DNA of 64,000 bases, taken from Sporohalobacter salinus (GTDB taxonomy: Bacteria > Bacillota > Halanaerobiia > Halobacteroidales > Acetohalobiaceae). Shown here piece after piece: positions 33,809 through 43,135 of the stretch (its first letter is position 1; each line of letters starts with the position of its first letter). The position numbers and the translations under genes are program-made. Where the stretch lies: assembly GCF_016908635.1 (NCBI RefSeq), contig NZ_JAFBEG010000004.1:1-64000 (forward strand), given 5' to 3'. The notes below the pieces were generated by a model. That model saw only the letters and a program-made list of their open reading frames with translations. It searched no databases and was not told the DNA's origin.

Positions 33809-34327
33809 TTGGAAATTGAAGCTGAAGATTACAATCAAAAGTCAGATAGTATGGAATTAGTCATTTCTCTTTTACTCCAGTATCCTCAAGTTAATAAAGT
33901 AAATGTTAACTTAAACTCACAAGAAGTAATCTTTACTTTTCTAATTCAAAGAGAATTATCTATTTCAGGGCTAAAGGAGTTTAAATCAAAGTTAAATCAG
34001 AGTTTGAGACTTTATGGCAGTTTAAGTCAGATAGATGTTGCTCAAATTAAAATTGATTATAAATGTTGTGGAGATTTGACTGAATTGGAAATTACATCTG
34101 GTTTATGTAATTTAACAGAAGAAGTGATTTCCTTTATAATTAGATTCATTTATAATGAATTTGGAACTGAGTTATTGAGTGAGGATATAGTCAAAGATAA
34201 TTCAACAGTTGAGAATGAAATTATTAATGAGCTATTAGAAAATTTAAAAGTTAATAATTTAAATCAGAGATTAGTTGGATTTAGAGAGAAAAATAAAGTA
34301 TTGGTATTTAATAAAGCGAATAATTAA
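33809..34327 (+). CDS. Hypothetical protein between rny and ymdB
   Basis: A 172-residue soluble protein, likely alpha/beta, with no signal peptide or membrane segment. It has a Cys pair (YKCCGDLTELE, ~95) and an acidic N-terminus. I recognise no family. The given start is TTG 33809; the upstream GGGATGGTG is a poor ribosome site, so the Met at residue 15 (SMELVISLL) is a possible alternative. ymdB follows after 45 bases and may be co-transcribed. Confidence 0.65.
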   Translation: MEIEAEDYNQKSDSMELVISLLLQYPQVNKVNVNLNSQEVIFTFLIQRELSISGLKEFKSKLNQSLRLYGSLSQIDVAQIKIDYKCCGDLTELEITSGLCNLTEEVISFIIRFIYNEFGTELLSEDIVKDNSTVENEIINELLENLKVNNLNQRLVGFREKNKVLVFNKANN

Positions 34328-34372
34328 GTAATTTAAAATTGTTTATAATATATAATAGAAAGGAGAAAAATA

Positions 34373-35155
34373 ATGAAACTGTTGTTAATTGGAGATATAG
34401 TAGGTAGAGCTGGTAGAAGAGCAGTAAGAGAATTACTACCAGAGATTAAAGAAGAGGAAGAAATTGATTTTGTTATTGCTAATGGTGAGAATGCTGCTGG
34501 AGGATTTGGACTTACCAAAAAGGTAGCTCAAGAGCTTTATGGATATGGAATTGATGTTTTAACTATGGGGAACCATACTTGGGATAATAAAGCAATTTTT
34601 AATTTTATTGATGATGATTCTAACTTAATTAGACCATATAATTATCCACCAGGAACGCCTGGACGTGGTTATGGAATTTATGAGTTAGAATCAGGAATTA
34701 AAATTGGAGTAGTTAACCTTCTAGGAAGGATCTTTATGGATAATGTAGATTGTCCATTTCGTAGTTTAGAGGAATTATTGCCTGATATAAAAGCAGATTT
34801 TACAGTAGTCGATTTTCATGCTGAAGCAACATCCGAAAAGATAGGTTTAGGTAGATATTTTGATGGAGAGGTAGCAGCAGTTTTCGGTACTCATACTCAT
34901 GTGCAGACAGCTGATGAAAAGGTATTTTCACAAGGGACAGCTTACATAACAGATTTAGGTTTGACTGGTGGAGTAGAGTCAATCCTAGGTATGAAAGAAA
35001 AAGAAGTCCTAAAGAAATTGACTACACAGCTGCCGCAGAGATTTTCAGTAGCTACTGGTGATACTCAATTAACTGGGGCTATAGTAGATATTAATCTTGA
35101 AACTGGACTAGCTAATTCAATTACTAGAGTTAGAGAAATTCATTTAAACCAGTAA
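34373..35155 (+). CDS. ymdB: YmdB-family 2',3'-cyclic-nucleotide phosphodiesterase
   Basis: A 260-residue TIGR00282-type metallophosphoesterase. The motifs are IGDIVGRAGRRA (metal Asp), IANGENAAGG (Asn-Glu), MGNHTWDN, VDFHAEATSEK and GTHTHVQTAD. In Bacillus YmdB lies next to rny and spoVS and affects biofilm, motility and sporulation choices. The same rny - ymdB - spoVS order here supports the name. Strong ribosome site GAAAGGAG. Confidence 0.95.
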   Translation: MKLLLIGDIVGRAGRRAVRELLPEIKEEEEIDFVIANGENAAGGFGLTKKVAQELYGYGIDVLTMGNHTWDNKAIFNFIDDDSNLIRPYNYPPGTPGRGYGIYELESGIKIGVVNLLGRIFMDNVDCPFRSLEELLPDIKADFTVVDFHAEATSEKIGLGRYFDGEVAAVFGTHTHVQTADEKVFSQGTAYITDLGLTGGVESILGMKEKEVLKKLTTQLPQRFSVATGDTQLTGAIVDINLETGLANSITRVREIHLNQ

Positions 35156-35293
35156 TTGTTCTATCTCCTCTTTTATTAGCTAGAATTAAAATAATATGAA
35201 TTTTTTAAAAGAAGAAGGAATTTTTTTCTAAATCTCTAAATAAATACTATAGTACTCAGAAGTTAATTTTAACTAAAAGAGGAGGTATTTAAC

Positions 35294-35554
35294 ATGGAAG
35301 TACTAAAGGTATCATCTAGTTCCAGTCCAAATTCAGTAGCTGGTGCATTGGCTGGAGTTTTGCGAGAAAGAGGAGCAGCAGAACTTCAAGCTATAGGTGC
35401 AGGAGCAATTAATCAGGGAATTAAAGCAGTAGCAATTGCACGAGGATTTGTTGCCCCAAGTGGACTTGACCTTATCTGTATTCCTGCCTTTACGGATATT
35501 GAGATTGATGGCGAAGAGCGCACAGCCATCAAATTAATTGTAGAACCAAGATAG
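35294..35554 (+). CDS. spoVS: Stage V sporulation protein S
   Basis: An 86-residue SpoVS, near-identical in length to the Bacillus protein, with VLKVSSSSSPNSVAGALAG, the central GAGAINQGIKAVAIARG and IPAFTDIEIDGEERTAIK. It is needed for spore coat and septation steps, and is a small DNA-binding-like (Alba-type) fold. Its presence argues for an endospore former. It has AAAAGAGGAGG upstream, is transcribed alone and ends at a terminator. Confidence 0.97.
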   Translation: MEVLKVSSSSSPNSVAGALAGVLRERGAAELQAIGAGAINQGIKAVAIARGFVAPSGLDLICIPAFTDIEIDGEERTAIKLIVEPR

Positions 35555-35585
35555 ATTAATTTTAAAAGAATAAATTCTGAATTCT

Positions 35586-35623
35586 CACCTACCCATATTA
35601 AATTAACTGGGTAGGTGTTTTTT
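35586..35623 (+). terminator. Rho-independent terminator of spoVS
   Basis: A perfect 10-bp GC-rich stem CACCTACCCA / TGGGTAGGTG followed by TTTTTT. Confidence 0.9.
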
Positions 35624-35681
35624 ATGCATATCCCTTCTGTTTTATAGCATATGATTTATTAGAGAAGGAGGAGAGTTATTT

Positions 35682-36260
35682 GTGATAAATCATATTTGGT
35701 TTGGACTTATTATTATAGGAGTTATTACTGGAATAATAACTGGTAATTTAGGTCAGGTATCTCAAGCAGTTTTACAAACGACAGAACAAGGGGTTATGAT
35801 GTTAATTAAGTTAATTGGGCCGATGTCTTTGTGGTTGGGAATTATGAAATTAGCTGAAGAATCTAATTTTGTTGATCTATTAGCCAAAATTATTAAACCG
35901 GTAACCCGGCGTCTATTTCCTAAGTTGCCAACAAATCATCCTGCTTTGGGAGCAATTATGCTTAATATAAGTGCTAATATGTTGGGACTAGGAAATTCAG
36001 CTACTCCGTTAGGAATTAAAGCAATGCAGAGATTACAGGAATTAAATCCTGAATCAGATACAGCTACAGATACTATGTGTACTTTTTTGGTAGTTAATAC
36101 TTCTAGTGTTACCTTAATTCCCGCTACAATTATTAGTTTAAGAACAGCAGCTGGTTCTAATGCACCATTAGAGATTGTAGGAACTACTATTTTTGCTACT
36201 ACCTGTTCTACTATTGTAGGTATTATAGCCGATAGGATTTTGCGTCGTGTTTGGTCATAA
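35682..36260 (+). CDS. spmA: Spore maturation protein A
   Basis: A 192-residue polytopic membrane protein of the nucleoside-recognition/gate superfamily, with about four membrane segments, KLIGPMSLWLGIMKLAEES, and the gate motif ISANMLGLGNSATPLGIKAM. SpmA and SpmB are needed for full dehydration of the spore core. The start is GTG 35682 after GAAGGAGGAG. spmB follows after 22 bases. Confidence 0.94.
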   Translation: MINHIWFGLIIIGVITGIITGNLGQVSQAVLQTTEQGVMMLIKLIGPMSLWLGIMKLAEESNFVDLLAKIIKPVTRRLFPKLPTNHPALGAIMLNISANMLGLGNSATPLGIKAMQRLQELNPESDTATDTMCTFLVVNTSSVTLIPATIISLRTAAGSNAPLEIVGTTIFATTCSTIVGIIADRILRRVWS

Positions 36261-36282
36261 TATCGAGAAAGGTTGAAAAGAT

Positions 36283-36813
36283 ATGATTAATTTTTTAAAG
36301 TATTTATCTGAATGGGCAATTCCAATTACAATCTTAGTTATTGTTGGTTATGCTTATTATAAAGGGCTTAAAATTTATGAAGTTTTTACCGAAGGGGCGG
36401 TAGAAGGGTTTAGTACTGTAATTAAGATTATTCCATATTTAGTAGCTATGTTAATGGCAATTAGTATTTTTAGAGCTTCTGGAGCTTTAGAAATATTATT
36501 AGATTTACTTCAACCATTATTAAACTTTCTTGGAGTACCGAGAGAAATAGTAACTTTAGGGGTAGTACGTCCGCTATCAGGTACAGGATCTTTAGGAATA
36601 GTGACGGAATTGATCCAACAGTATGGTCCTGATTCATTTATTGGTCGTTTAGCTTCTACAATTCAAGGTAGTACTGAGACGACTTTTTATGTTGTTGCTG
36701 TCTATTTTGGAGCAGCAGGCATTAAGAATACTAGATATGCAATTATTGCTGGATTAATAGCTGATTTAGCAGGTTTTTTAGCTGCAATTTATATTACTAA
36801 ATTAATATTTTGA
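36283..36813 (+). CDS. spmB: Spore maturation protein B
   Basis: A 176-residue membrane protein, partner of SpmA and a distant homologue of it, with GFSTVIKIIPYLVAMLMAI, RPLSGTGSLGIV and IQGSTETTFYVVAVYFG. Together they make a membrane gate complex acting during core dehydration. It is co-transcribed with spmA. No dacB-like peptidase follows, unlike in Bacillus. Confidence 0.94.
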   Translation: MINFLKYLSEWAIPITILVIVGYAYYKGLKIYEVFTEGAVEGFSTVIKIIPYLVAMLMAISIFRASGALEILLDLLQPLLNFLGVPREIVTLGVVRPLSGTGSLGIVTELIQQYGPDSFIGRLASTIQGSTETTFYVVAVYFGAAGIKNTRYAIIAGLIADLAGFLAAIYITKLIF

Positions 36814-36902
36814 AAATGATTTGCTATTTTTTAAAATAACAATTATAATGATAAATGGTGGTAATATAATAGGTGATTTAAAAAGATGGAGGATAGATTA
36901 AA

Positions 36903-37745
36903 ATGACAGTAGATTTACATCTACATACGACAGCATCTGATGGTAGTTTTACTCCTAGTGAAGTAGTAAATAAAGCAGTTGAGTTAGGATTAGAAACAAT
37001 TTCTATTACTGATCATGATACAGTTGATGGAATAGCAGAAGCTAAAGAAGAAGTTGTTGGCAAGGATTTAGAATTTATTCCTGGAGTTGAAATAAATACA
37101 GAGTTATCTGAATATGAAGTTCATATTTTAGGATATTATATTGATGATAATAATTTAAGTCTGATTAATGAATTAAATAAATTGAGAACTGCTAGATATG
37201 ATCGAATCAGAGATATGATAAAGAAATTGGATCAGTTAGGAATAGAAATTGATTTTAATTATGTTTGTCAATTAGCTGGGAACAACACTTTAAGTCGAGT
37301 TCATTTGGCTCAAGCTATTGTTGAAAAAGGCTATGTAACTCAAATTAGTGAAGCTTTTGATAAATATATAGGTAGGGGTTGTCCTGGTTATGCGAGTAGA
37401 TATAAACTTACACCTACAAGAGCAATTGAATTAATTAGAACAGCTGGGGGAATTCCTGTTTTAGCTCATCCTGCTTTACTTGGGGGAGATGAGTTAATTC
37501 CTGAATTTATTGATGCTGGTCTAGCAGGGATTGAAGTATATCATTCTGAACATAGTCAGTCTGATGTTGAACATTATAAGAACTTGGCGCAGAAATATGG
37601 GATGGTTATAACTGGTGGTTCTGATTGTCATGGGGAATATAAAGATGAGGTTTTAATCGGAAGTGTTCATGTACCTAAAAAAGTTGTAATTAATTTAAAA
37701 CATAAACTTAGAGACTTAAGTTCAGGATTAATCAACTTTAGCTAA
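36903..37745 (+). CDS. PHP-domain phosphoesterase
   Basis: A 280-residue PHP protein of the type acting on 3',5'-bisphosphonucleotides or RNA 5' ends. The metal motifs are DLHLHTTASDGS at the start, SITDHDTVDG, PGVEINTE, and VLAHPALL with GGSDCHGE near the end. It is not the histidinol-phosphatase type by length or context, though that role has not been excluded. It has a ribosome site AGATGGAGGA and its own terminator. Confidence 0.9.
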   Translation: MTVDLHLHTTASDGSFTPSEVVNKAVELGLETISITDHDTVDGIAEAKEEVVGKDLEFIPGVEINTELSEYEVHILGYYIDDNNLSLINELNKLRTARYDRIRDMIKKLDQLGIEIDFNYVCQLAGNNTLSRVHLAQAIVEKGYVTQISEAFDKYIGRGCPGYASRYKLTPTRAIELIRTAGGIPVLAHPALLGGDELIPEFIDAGLAGIEVYHSEHSQSDVEHYKNLAQKYGMVITGGSDCHGEYKDEVLIGSVHVPKKVVINLKHKLRDLSSGLINFS

Positions 37746-37761
37746 AAGAAAATTTTTAATT

Positions 37762-37798
37762 ACCTCTAATTTCCAGTAGCGATTGGAGGTCTTTTTTT
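37762..37798 (+). terminator. Rho-independent terminator of the PHP gene
   Basis: Stem ACCTCTAAT / ATTGGAGGT (one G-U pair) with an 11-base loop, then CTTTTTTT. Confidence 0.8.
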
Positions 37799-37902
37799 AT
37801 ATTTTGCAGGAATCAACTATTGGGATGTCGAAAATTTAGAAGTAGATGGAAGTTAAATTAACGGATGGAAATTAAATTGTATTTTGTTAAGGAGGATATG
37901 AA

Positions 37903-38565
37903 ATGTTAAAATTTGTACTAAAAGGTGGTCCAACTATTATTCCCCTATTGGTTTGTTCGATTTTGAGTGTTGCAATTATACTTGAGAGGTATTTTTATTT
38001 TAGAAGTATAAATAATAACGATTTTAGATTGGTAAAGCGGGTAGAACTATTACTTTCAAATGATAAACTATCAAAGGCCAAAAAGGAAGCCGAGAATACA
38101 AATGGGCCGATTTCAGCTATGATTTTAGCTGGTTTAGAAAAATATGGACATGACCGTCAAACAGTAAAAGAATTTATTCAAGCTCGTGGGCAACATGAAA
38201 TTAAAGTGATGGAAAAAAGATTGCGTGTGCTTGATTTTATTGCTTCAGTAGCGCCTTTATTGGGCTTACTAGGGACAGTAATTGGAATTATAGAAAGCTT
38301 TAATATTTTGGCAGGAGCTCAGGGAATGGCTGCTCCTAGTGCTTTAAGTGCTGGTATTGCTGAAGCATTAATTAGTACAGCTATTGGTTTAATAGTTGCG
38401 ATTCCAACTATGTTATTTTATACTTATCTTGACAGTAAAGTAGAAGCTAAGATGACTGAAATGCGTCAGTGGTCAACTAGATTAGTAGAAATGTTATCAG
38501 AGGATTCAAATAGAAATTATTCTAGCTCAAGGGCTAGAGGTGAAAGTTATGTTTCACAGAAATAA
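37903..38565 (+). CDS. exbB: MotA/TolQ/ExbB proton-channel protein (ExbB-like)
   Basis: A 220-residue membrane protein with three membrane segments (~10-30, ~108-135, ~150-180) and the family run FIASVAPLLGLLGTVIGI. ExbB with ExbD uses the proton gradient to energise TonB-dependent transport across an outer membrane. It overlaps the exbD start by 17 bases and tonB follows, so the three form one unit. The gene argues strongly for a diderm cell. Confidence 0.93.
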   Translation: MLKFVLKGGPTIIPLLVCSILSVAIILERYFYFRSINNNDFRLVKRVELLLSNDKLSKAKKEAENTNGPISAMILAGLEKYGHDRQTVKEFIQARGQHEIKVMEKRLRVLDFIASVAPLLGLLGTVIGIIESFNILAGAQGMAAPSALSAGIAEALISTAIGLIVAIPTMLFYTYLDSKVEAKMTEMRQWSTRLVEMLSEDSNRNYSSSRARGESYVSQK

Positions 38566-38959
38566 TAAACGAAAAAGCAAGATCAAGATTTTACCTATGA
38601 TTGATGTAATATTCTTTTTATTGGTCTTTTTTATGTTATTTACTACTTTTAGAACTACTCCAACTGGTTTAGATATAGATTTGCCACAGGCTAAAACAGT
38701 TACAGAACAGAAACAGGAGCAGTTGATGATTAATTTATCAGCTAAAGGTCAGATTTATGTAAATGAAAAGTTATTGACTAAGACTGATTTAAAGAATAAA
38801 GTAGCTGAGATGATTGATCGAGATCCTAAATCAGTAGTTATTATTAAAGCTGATAGATCAGTAGCTTATGATAAAGTAGTGGAAGTAATGGATATAGCAC
38901 GTCAGGTTGGTGCTTCTAAATTAGCTTTAGCAGCTGATAATAAAGCTGACCAGAAATAA
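38549..38959 (+). CDS. exbD: ExbD/TolR-family biopolymer transport protein
   Basis: A 136-residue bitopic protein. A basic N-terminus is followed by the membrane segment LPMIDVIFFLLVFFMLFTTF, with the essential proton-handling Asp in MIDV. The C-terminal periplasmic domain (~60-136) includes QIYVNEKLL and VVIIKADRSVAY. The ATG at 38549 follows GAGGTGAAAG, so an in-frame GTG at 38540 is rejected. It lies between exbB and tonB. Confidence 0.93.
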   Translation: MFHRNNKRKSKIKILPMIDVIFFLLVFFMLFTTFRTTPTGLDIDLPQAKTVTEQKQEQLMINLSAKGQIYVNEKLLTKTDLKNKVAEMIDRDPKSVVIIKADRSVAYDKVVEVMDIARQVGASKLALAADNKADQK

Positions 38960-38983
38960 TTATGACTTAAGGTGGTTGGTTTG

Positions 38984-39961
38984 ATGAAACGATATATTGT
39001 AATTTCTATTTTGCTTCACATATTGATTCTTTTTTTTACTCCTAATTTTTATGAAGCCAAACCTGCTTTTAAGACTTATCCATTAAGACAGCAGGGAATA
39101 ATTGAATTTAGTGAGTTAGATGAGCCTGATTCTGAGGCAATTGATAAAGTACAGGGAGTAGAAAAGGTAGAGACTAAGGATAAAGTAGATAATAAGAAAG
39201 ATAAAAGGGATAAACAGAAAAAGAAAAGTAAAGAAAATGAGAAAAAGATGAATAAAGATGTAAAAAATGAAACAAAACAAGCAAAGTCAAAGCAGAAAGA
39301 ACCGAAACAAAATAGGCAGGATAAGGCTACAGAAAATCAACAAAAGGAAACTAATCAGTCTAAAGCTAATAAGGAGTCCAAACCTAAATCAGAAAAAACA
39401 GAACCTAAATCTAAGAAGGATTCAAGTTCTGAAGCTAATTCCGATATTTTAGATAGTAAGCAAGGAGAGGAAACAGTAGAAGTTAAAGAGAAATCAAAGG
39501 CGGATAATGATCGGCAGAAGAAAAAAGCCCAAGAGAATAAAGAATCAAAAGAAAAAGAAGAAACGCAAAAAAATAAATCTGATGAAGTTTCGAAAGAATC
39601 AGAAAAAGCTGAAGAAACTACTGCTGGAAATGATGACAGCAGTAAAGATAAAGAACAGCCTAAAGAGAAGACGCCGCAGATGATGGTAGCTAAAAAGAAA
39701 ATGCCTGTTTATCCTAAGAATGCTTCCAATCAAGGAATAGAAGGAAAAGTTACACTTAAAGTTGATGTAGAAGCAACAGGTGAAGTAGGGGATGTCATAA
39801 TTGTTGAGTCTTCAGGTGATAGTAATTTAGATGGAGTAGCTAAATTGACTGTGAAGCGTGGTTGGGAGTTTGATACAGCAGGCAGCGATTATACAATCTT
39901 TTTAGATGTTATCTTTACTTCAGGTGAAGTAGAAATTAAGTTTAACCAACTTGATTTATAA
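38984..39961 (+). CDS. tonB: TonB-family energy transducer
   Basis: A 325-residue protein: an N-terminal membrane anchor (YIVISILLHILILFF), a very long Lys/Glu/Gln/Ser linker (~60-240) that would span the periplasm, and a C-terminal TonB domain (~245-325) with the PVYPKNASNQGIEGKVTLKV start. The linker is Lys-Glu rich rather than Pro-rich as in Proteobacteria. ATG 38984 has AAGGTGG eight bases upstream. No TonB-dependent receptor is encoded in the window. Confidence 0.92.
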   Translation: MKRYIVISILLHILILFFTPNFYEAKPAFKTYPLRQQGIIEFSELDEPDSEAIDKVQGVEKVETKDKVDNKKDKRDKQKKKSKENEKKMNKDVKNETKQAKSKQKEPKQNRQDKATENQQKETNQSKANKESKPKSEKTEPKSKKDSSSEANSDILDSKQGEETVEVKEKSKADNDRQKKKAQENKESKEKEETQKNKSDEVSKESEKAEETTAGNDDSSKDKEQPKEKTPQMMVAKKKMPVYPKNASNQGIEGKVTLKVDVEATGEVGDVIIVESSGDSNLDGVAKLTVKRGWEFDTAGSDYTIFLDVIFTSGEVEIKFNQLDL

Positions 39962-39989
39962 AATTTGGCTGTTAAGAGGTGAGTAATGT

Positions 39990-41975
39990 ATGAAAGATAG
40001 ATTTGTGGTAATAATAGTAATAGTTGTATCTCTATTATTGAGTACAGCTGCTTTAGCATCAGTGGATGAACATGGAAATCTTCAAATTAAGAATGACTAT
40101 ATTTCAATAGTTGTAAATCAGGAGGATAAGAATAATGGACGTTTTGCTGTTGATGTAACCGGCGGTGACCCGATGCATGAGAATGATAATGGAAAGCCAT
40201 TAATTTATGGTAGACCAAAGCCGTGGACATCATATACTACAATTAAGATTGATGATACTAATTATATTTTTGGAGGTAAAACTGATAAACGGGCTGGTAA
40301 ATTAGGAAAGTATGGAAAACAGATTAAGGCTCCGTACCTAACTGAACAGGGAGCAATTGAGACTGTCTATAAATATGGGAATATAAAAGTGATTCAAAGT
40401 TTAAGTTTTGTTAAGAGTAACACTACTGGGCTTCCTGATACAGCACAGATCAAATATAAGATAGAAAACAATAGTGATAAATTACATAAAATAGGTCTTA
40501 GGATTATGCTTGATACTATGTTAGGTAATAATGATGGAGCTCCGTTTAGAGTTGGTGCTAATGCTTTAAAAACAGATAGAATGTATACTAAAGATAAATT
40601 ACCTATGTTTTGGCAGGCTTTTGATAATCTAGATAATGCTCAAGTGGTAGCTCAAGGTACTGTAAAAGGAAATCAGGTAACTGCTCCCGATAAACTTTAT
40701 GTTGCTGACTGGGGTAGTCTAGCTGATGGAATTTGGAATTTTAATTATAATCCAGGTGAAGAATTTATGCGTAAAGGGGAATTTCAATTAGATAGTGCTT
40801 TGGCTCTTTTTTGGGAATCTGCATCCTTACCTCCTGGAGAAACTAGAACCTATGTTACTAATTATGGTTTGGGTGGGATTACTACTGTACCTGGTTTGTT
40901 ATCATTAGGAGTTAGTTCACCAGCCGAAGTAATATTAGATAAACAGAATAAATCATTTCCTGTAATTGCTTATGTTCAGAATACAGCAGATATTGAAGCA
41001 AAAGAGGCAGCAGCAGAACTTAATTTACCAAATGGTTTGACTTTGGCAAGTAATGAATCTAAAAAGAAATCCCTTGGTAATCTCAAGCCAGGATCTACAA
41101 GCCAAATAGTTTGGCAGGTAGTGCCCAAACAAGCAGATGAACAAGAGTTAGAATATAATGTTAAAGTTACAGCTGAGAATACTGATGATAATTCAGTTAG
41201 TCGATCAGTTACAGTTATTGGACCTCCTAAATTGGATTTATCATTATCAGGTCCTGAAAAATTAAAAATTAAGAATAGAACTTTAGATCCTAATCCTTTT
41301 AAAGTAATTACTACAGTGTCTAATAAAGGCGCCTCTACTGCTTATGATCCAACAGTATCTATTGTTTTACCACCAGGATTGAAGTTGGTAAGTGGAGAAA
41401 AGAGAATTAAGTATTTGGGTTATCTGGAACCTAATGAAGAGGTGGATATTCCTTGGATGGTAGAGTCAGTTGGTATTCAAGGTGATCTACCATATGCAGT
41501 AGAAATGAAATCGATTAATACCAATGCTGAGTCAGATATGAAGTTTTTACATGTTCCAAAGTTAAAACCAGCAGCTTATCTTCAGAATAATAACGAGAAT
41601 ATAGAGGTAGGAAATTATCTAACAGTTTACTTTAAAGTAGCTAATATTGAAGATCTTTATAGAGTAGCTGCTAAATTAAAGTATGATCAAGATAATTTAG
41701 ATTTGATTTATGCTTCGCGCGGGACGTTATTTGTTCATAACAATAAGCTGCTTAATTGGGAACATAAGGTTAATAGAAATGAAGGAATGATTTCTTTAAA
41801 AGGAAATATTAAAAAAGAAGCTGATGTATTGTCTGATACTGTAGGTGTTCTTTATTTTAAAGTGAAGAGAGCTGGTCCTGTTAATATTAGCTTTAAAGAT
41901 TTATCAATTACTAATGAAGCAGGACAGAAAATAAATTATAATCAAGAAGGATTTAGCTTTATAATTGATAATTAA
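39990..41975 (+). CDS. Secreted multi-domain protein with C-terminal cohesin-like domain
   Basis: A 661-residue exported protein with a signal peptide (VVIIVIVVSLLLSTAALA). Residues ~25-305 form a beta-rich domain I do not recognise, rich in G, D and N, with repeated aromatic turns. Residues ~310-400 and ~415-520 look like two DUF11/CARDB-type Ig-like repeats (ELNLPNGLTL, SIVLPPGLKLV). Residues ~535-661 resemble a cohesin-type fold (VEVGNYLTVYFKV, LKYDQDNLDLIY, GVLYFKVK). No SLH or sortase signal is present. It lies directly after tonB, so it may be part of the same outer-envelope system. Function unknown. Confidence 0.72.
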   Translation: MKDRFVVIIVIVVSLLLSTAALASVDEHGNLQIKNDYISIVVNQEDKNNGRFAVDVTGGDPMHENDNGKPLIYGRPKPWTSYTTIKIDDTNYIFGGKTDKRAGKLGKYGKQIKAPYLTEQGAIETVYKYGNIKVIQSLSFVKSNTTGLPDTAQIKYKIENNSDKLHKIGLRIMLDTMLGNNDGAPFRVGANALKTDRMYTKDKLPMFWQAFDNLDNAQVVAQGTVKGNQVTAPDKLYVADWGSLADGIWNFNYNPGEEFMRKGEFQLDSALALFWESASLPPGETRTYVTNYGLGGITTVPGLLSLGVSSPAEVILDKQNKSFPVIAYVQNTADIEAKEAAAELNLPNGLTLASNESKKKSLGNLKPGSTSQIVWQVVPKQADEQELEYNVKVTAENTDDNSVSRSVTVIGPPKLDLSLSGPEKLKIKNRTLDPNPFKVITTVSNKGASTAYDPTVSIVLPPGLKLVSGEKRIKYLGYLEPNEEVDIPWMVESVGIQGDLPYAVEMKSINTNAESDMKFLHVPKLKPAAYLQNNNENIEVGNYLTVYFKVANIEDLYRVAAKLKYDQDNLDLIYASRGTLFVHNNKLLNWEHKVNRNEGMISLKGNIKKEADVLSDTVGVLYFKVKRAGPVNISFKDLSITNEAGQKINYNQEGFSFIIDN

Positions 41976-42012
41976 TATAATTAGAACCTAATTAAGGGAA
42001 GGGGAGGAGATT

Positions 42013-42681
42013 ATGAAAAAAATAGTAAGTCTTGGCTTGATAGTAAGTCTATTACTAGTATTTACTTTACCAGCATTTGGACAAGAAAAGGTTAAGGATG
42101 TTCCTAAAGATCATTGGGCTTATCAAAGTGTTAAAAAATTAGTAGATAAAGGATTTATGTCTCTGTATGAGGATAATACTTTTAAAGGTGAAAAAGAAGT
42201 AACAAGATATCAATTAGCCGAAGTGGTAGCTAAGATTTTAGCAGCTATTGATCAAGGGAATGTAAAGGCTTCTAAGGAAGATGTTACTACATTGCGGAAG
42301 TTATCTACAGAGTTTAGATCAGAATTAGTAGAATTAAATAATGAGACAGATATTTTTGCTAAAAAGATAGAAAAGCTGTCGGAACAGAATAAAGTAGCTG
42401 AAGAAGATAGAATTAGTACTAAGGAACAATTGATGGCTGTTCGAAAAGAAGTAGACAAGATAATTAAAGACATTAAGGATTATAAAAAGACGCAGAATAA
42501 TATTAAATCAAGATTGACAATGTTAGAAAGTAAGAATCGCAATTTAAGAAATCGTGTTTCTACTTTGGAAGAAGAACTTGTTGAAACTAAATCTAAAAAT
42601 AAAGAATTAAAGTCTAAATCCAAAAATCAGATGTTAATTGGTGGTGGGCTACTCTTATTAGTATTAGCAGCCGGCAGTTAA
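42013..42681 (+). CDS. SLH / coiled-coil protein with C-terminal membrane anchor (Omp-alpha-like tether)
   Basis: A 222-residue protein with a signal peptide (cleavage after AFG), one SLH domain (~25-85: [29 protein letters not shown]), a long coiled coil (~95-200), and a final hydrophobic segment [14 protein letters not shown]. This order is that of Thermotoga Omp-alpha, where SLH binds the peptidoglycan and the C-terminal helix sits in the outer membrane. It would hold the outer membrane at a set distance. It has AAGGGGAGGAG upstream, is 37 bases after the cohesin-like gene, and ndk follows after 13 bases. Confidence 0.8.
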   Translation: MKKIVSLGLIVSLLLVFTLPAFGQEKVKDVPKDHWAYQSVKKLVDKGFMSLYEDNTFKGEKEVTRYQLAEVVAKILAAIDQGNVKASKEDVTTLRKLSTEFRSELVELNNETDIFAKKIEKLSEQNKVAEEDRISTKEQLMAVRKEVDKIIKDIKDYKKTQNNIKSRLTMLESKNRNLRNRVSTLEEELVETKSKNKELKSKSKNQMLIGGGLLLLVLAAGS

Positions 42682-42694
42682 GGGGGAAATAAAT

Positions 42695-43108
42695 GTGGAA
42701 CAGACTTTTTTCATGATCAAACCAGATGGAGTTAAGCGTAATTTAGTAGGAGAGATAATTTCTAGAATTGAAAAGAAAGGGTTAACAATTAAAGCAATGA
42801 AGATGATGCAAATTTCTGATGAATTGGCTAAAAAGCATTATGCAGAACATGTAGACAAACCTTTCTTTTCCGATCTAAAGGAATTTATTACTTCTGGACC
42901 AGTAGTGGCTATGGTAATTGAAGGTTTAGGAGCTATTAAAACTGTAAGAAAGATGATGGGCAAAACAGATCCTGCTAAGTCTACTCCAGGAAGTATACGA
43001 GGAGATTATGCTTTAAATATTAGTGAAAATATAGTACATGGTTCAGATTCCCCAGAAAGCGCTGAACGTGAGATTAATTTATTCTTCAATGAAAATGAAA
43101 TGATGTAA
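42695..43108 (+). CDS. ndk: Nucleoside-diphosphate kinase
   Basis: A 137-residue Ndk, normal for the family, that transfers phosphate from ATP to NDPs through a phospho-histidine. Motifs: [11 protein letters not shown] at the start, then [26 protein letters not shown], and ENIVHGSDS with the catalytic His. The start is GTG 42695 after AGGGGGAAA, in the same transcript as the SLH gene. Cytoplasmic housekeeping gene embedded in an envelope cluster. Confidence 0.97.
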   Translation: MEQTFFMIKPDGVKRNLVGEIISRIEKKGLTIKAMKMMQISDELAKKHYAEHVDKPFFSDLKEFITSGPVVAMVIEGLGAIKTVRKMMGKTDPAKSTPGSIRGDYALNISENIVHGSDSPESAEREINLFFNENEMM

Positions 43109-43135
43109 ATAAATCTTATAGAGGAGTAGGTGTTA

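Noticed and set aside
35156-35293. Sigma-H promoter for spoVS
   Set aside because: An AAGGAATTT -35-like string exists, but no GAAT -10 element lies at the right distance.
39267-39452. 61-codon frame inside tonB on the same strand
   Set aside because: Out-of-frame reading of the Lys/Glu-rich TonB linker.
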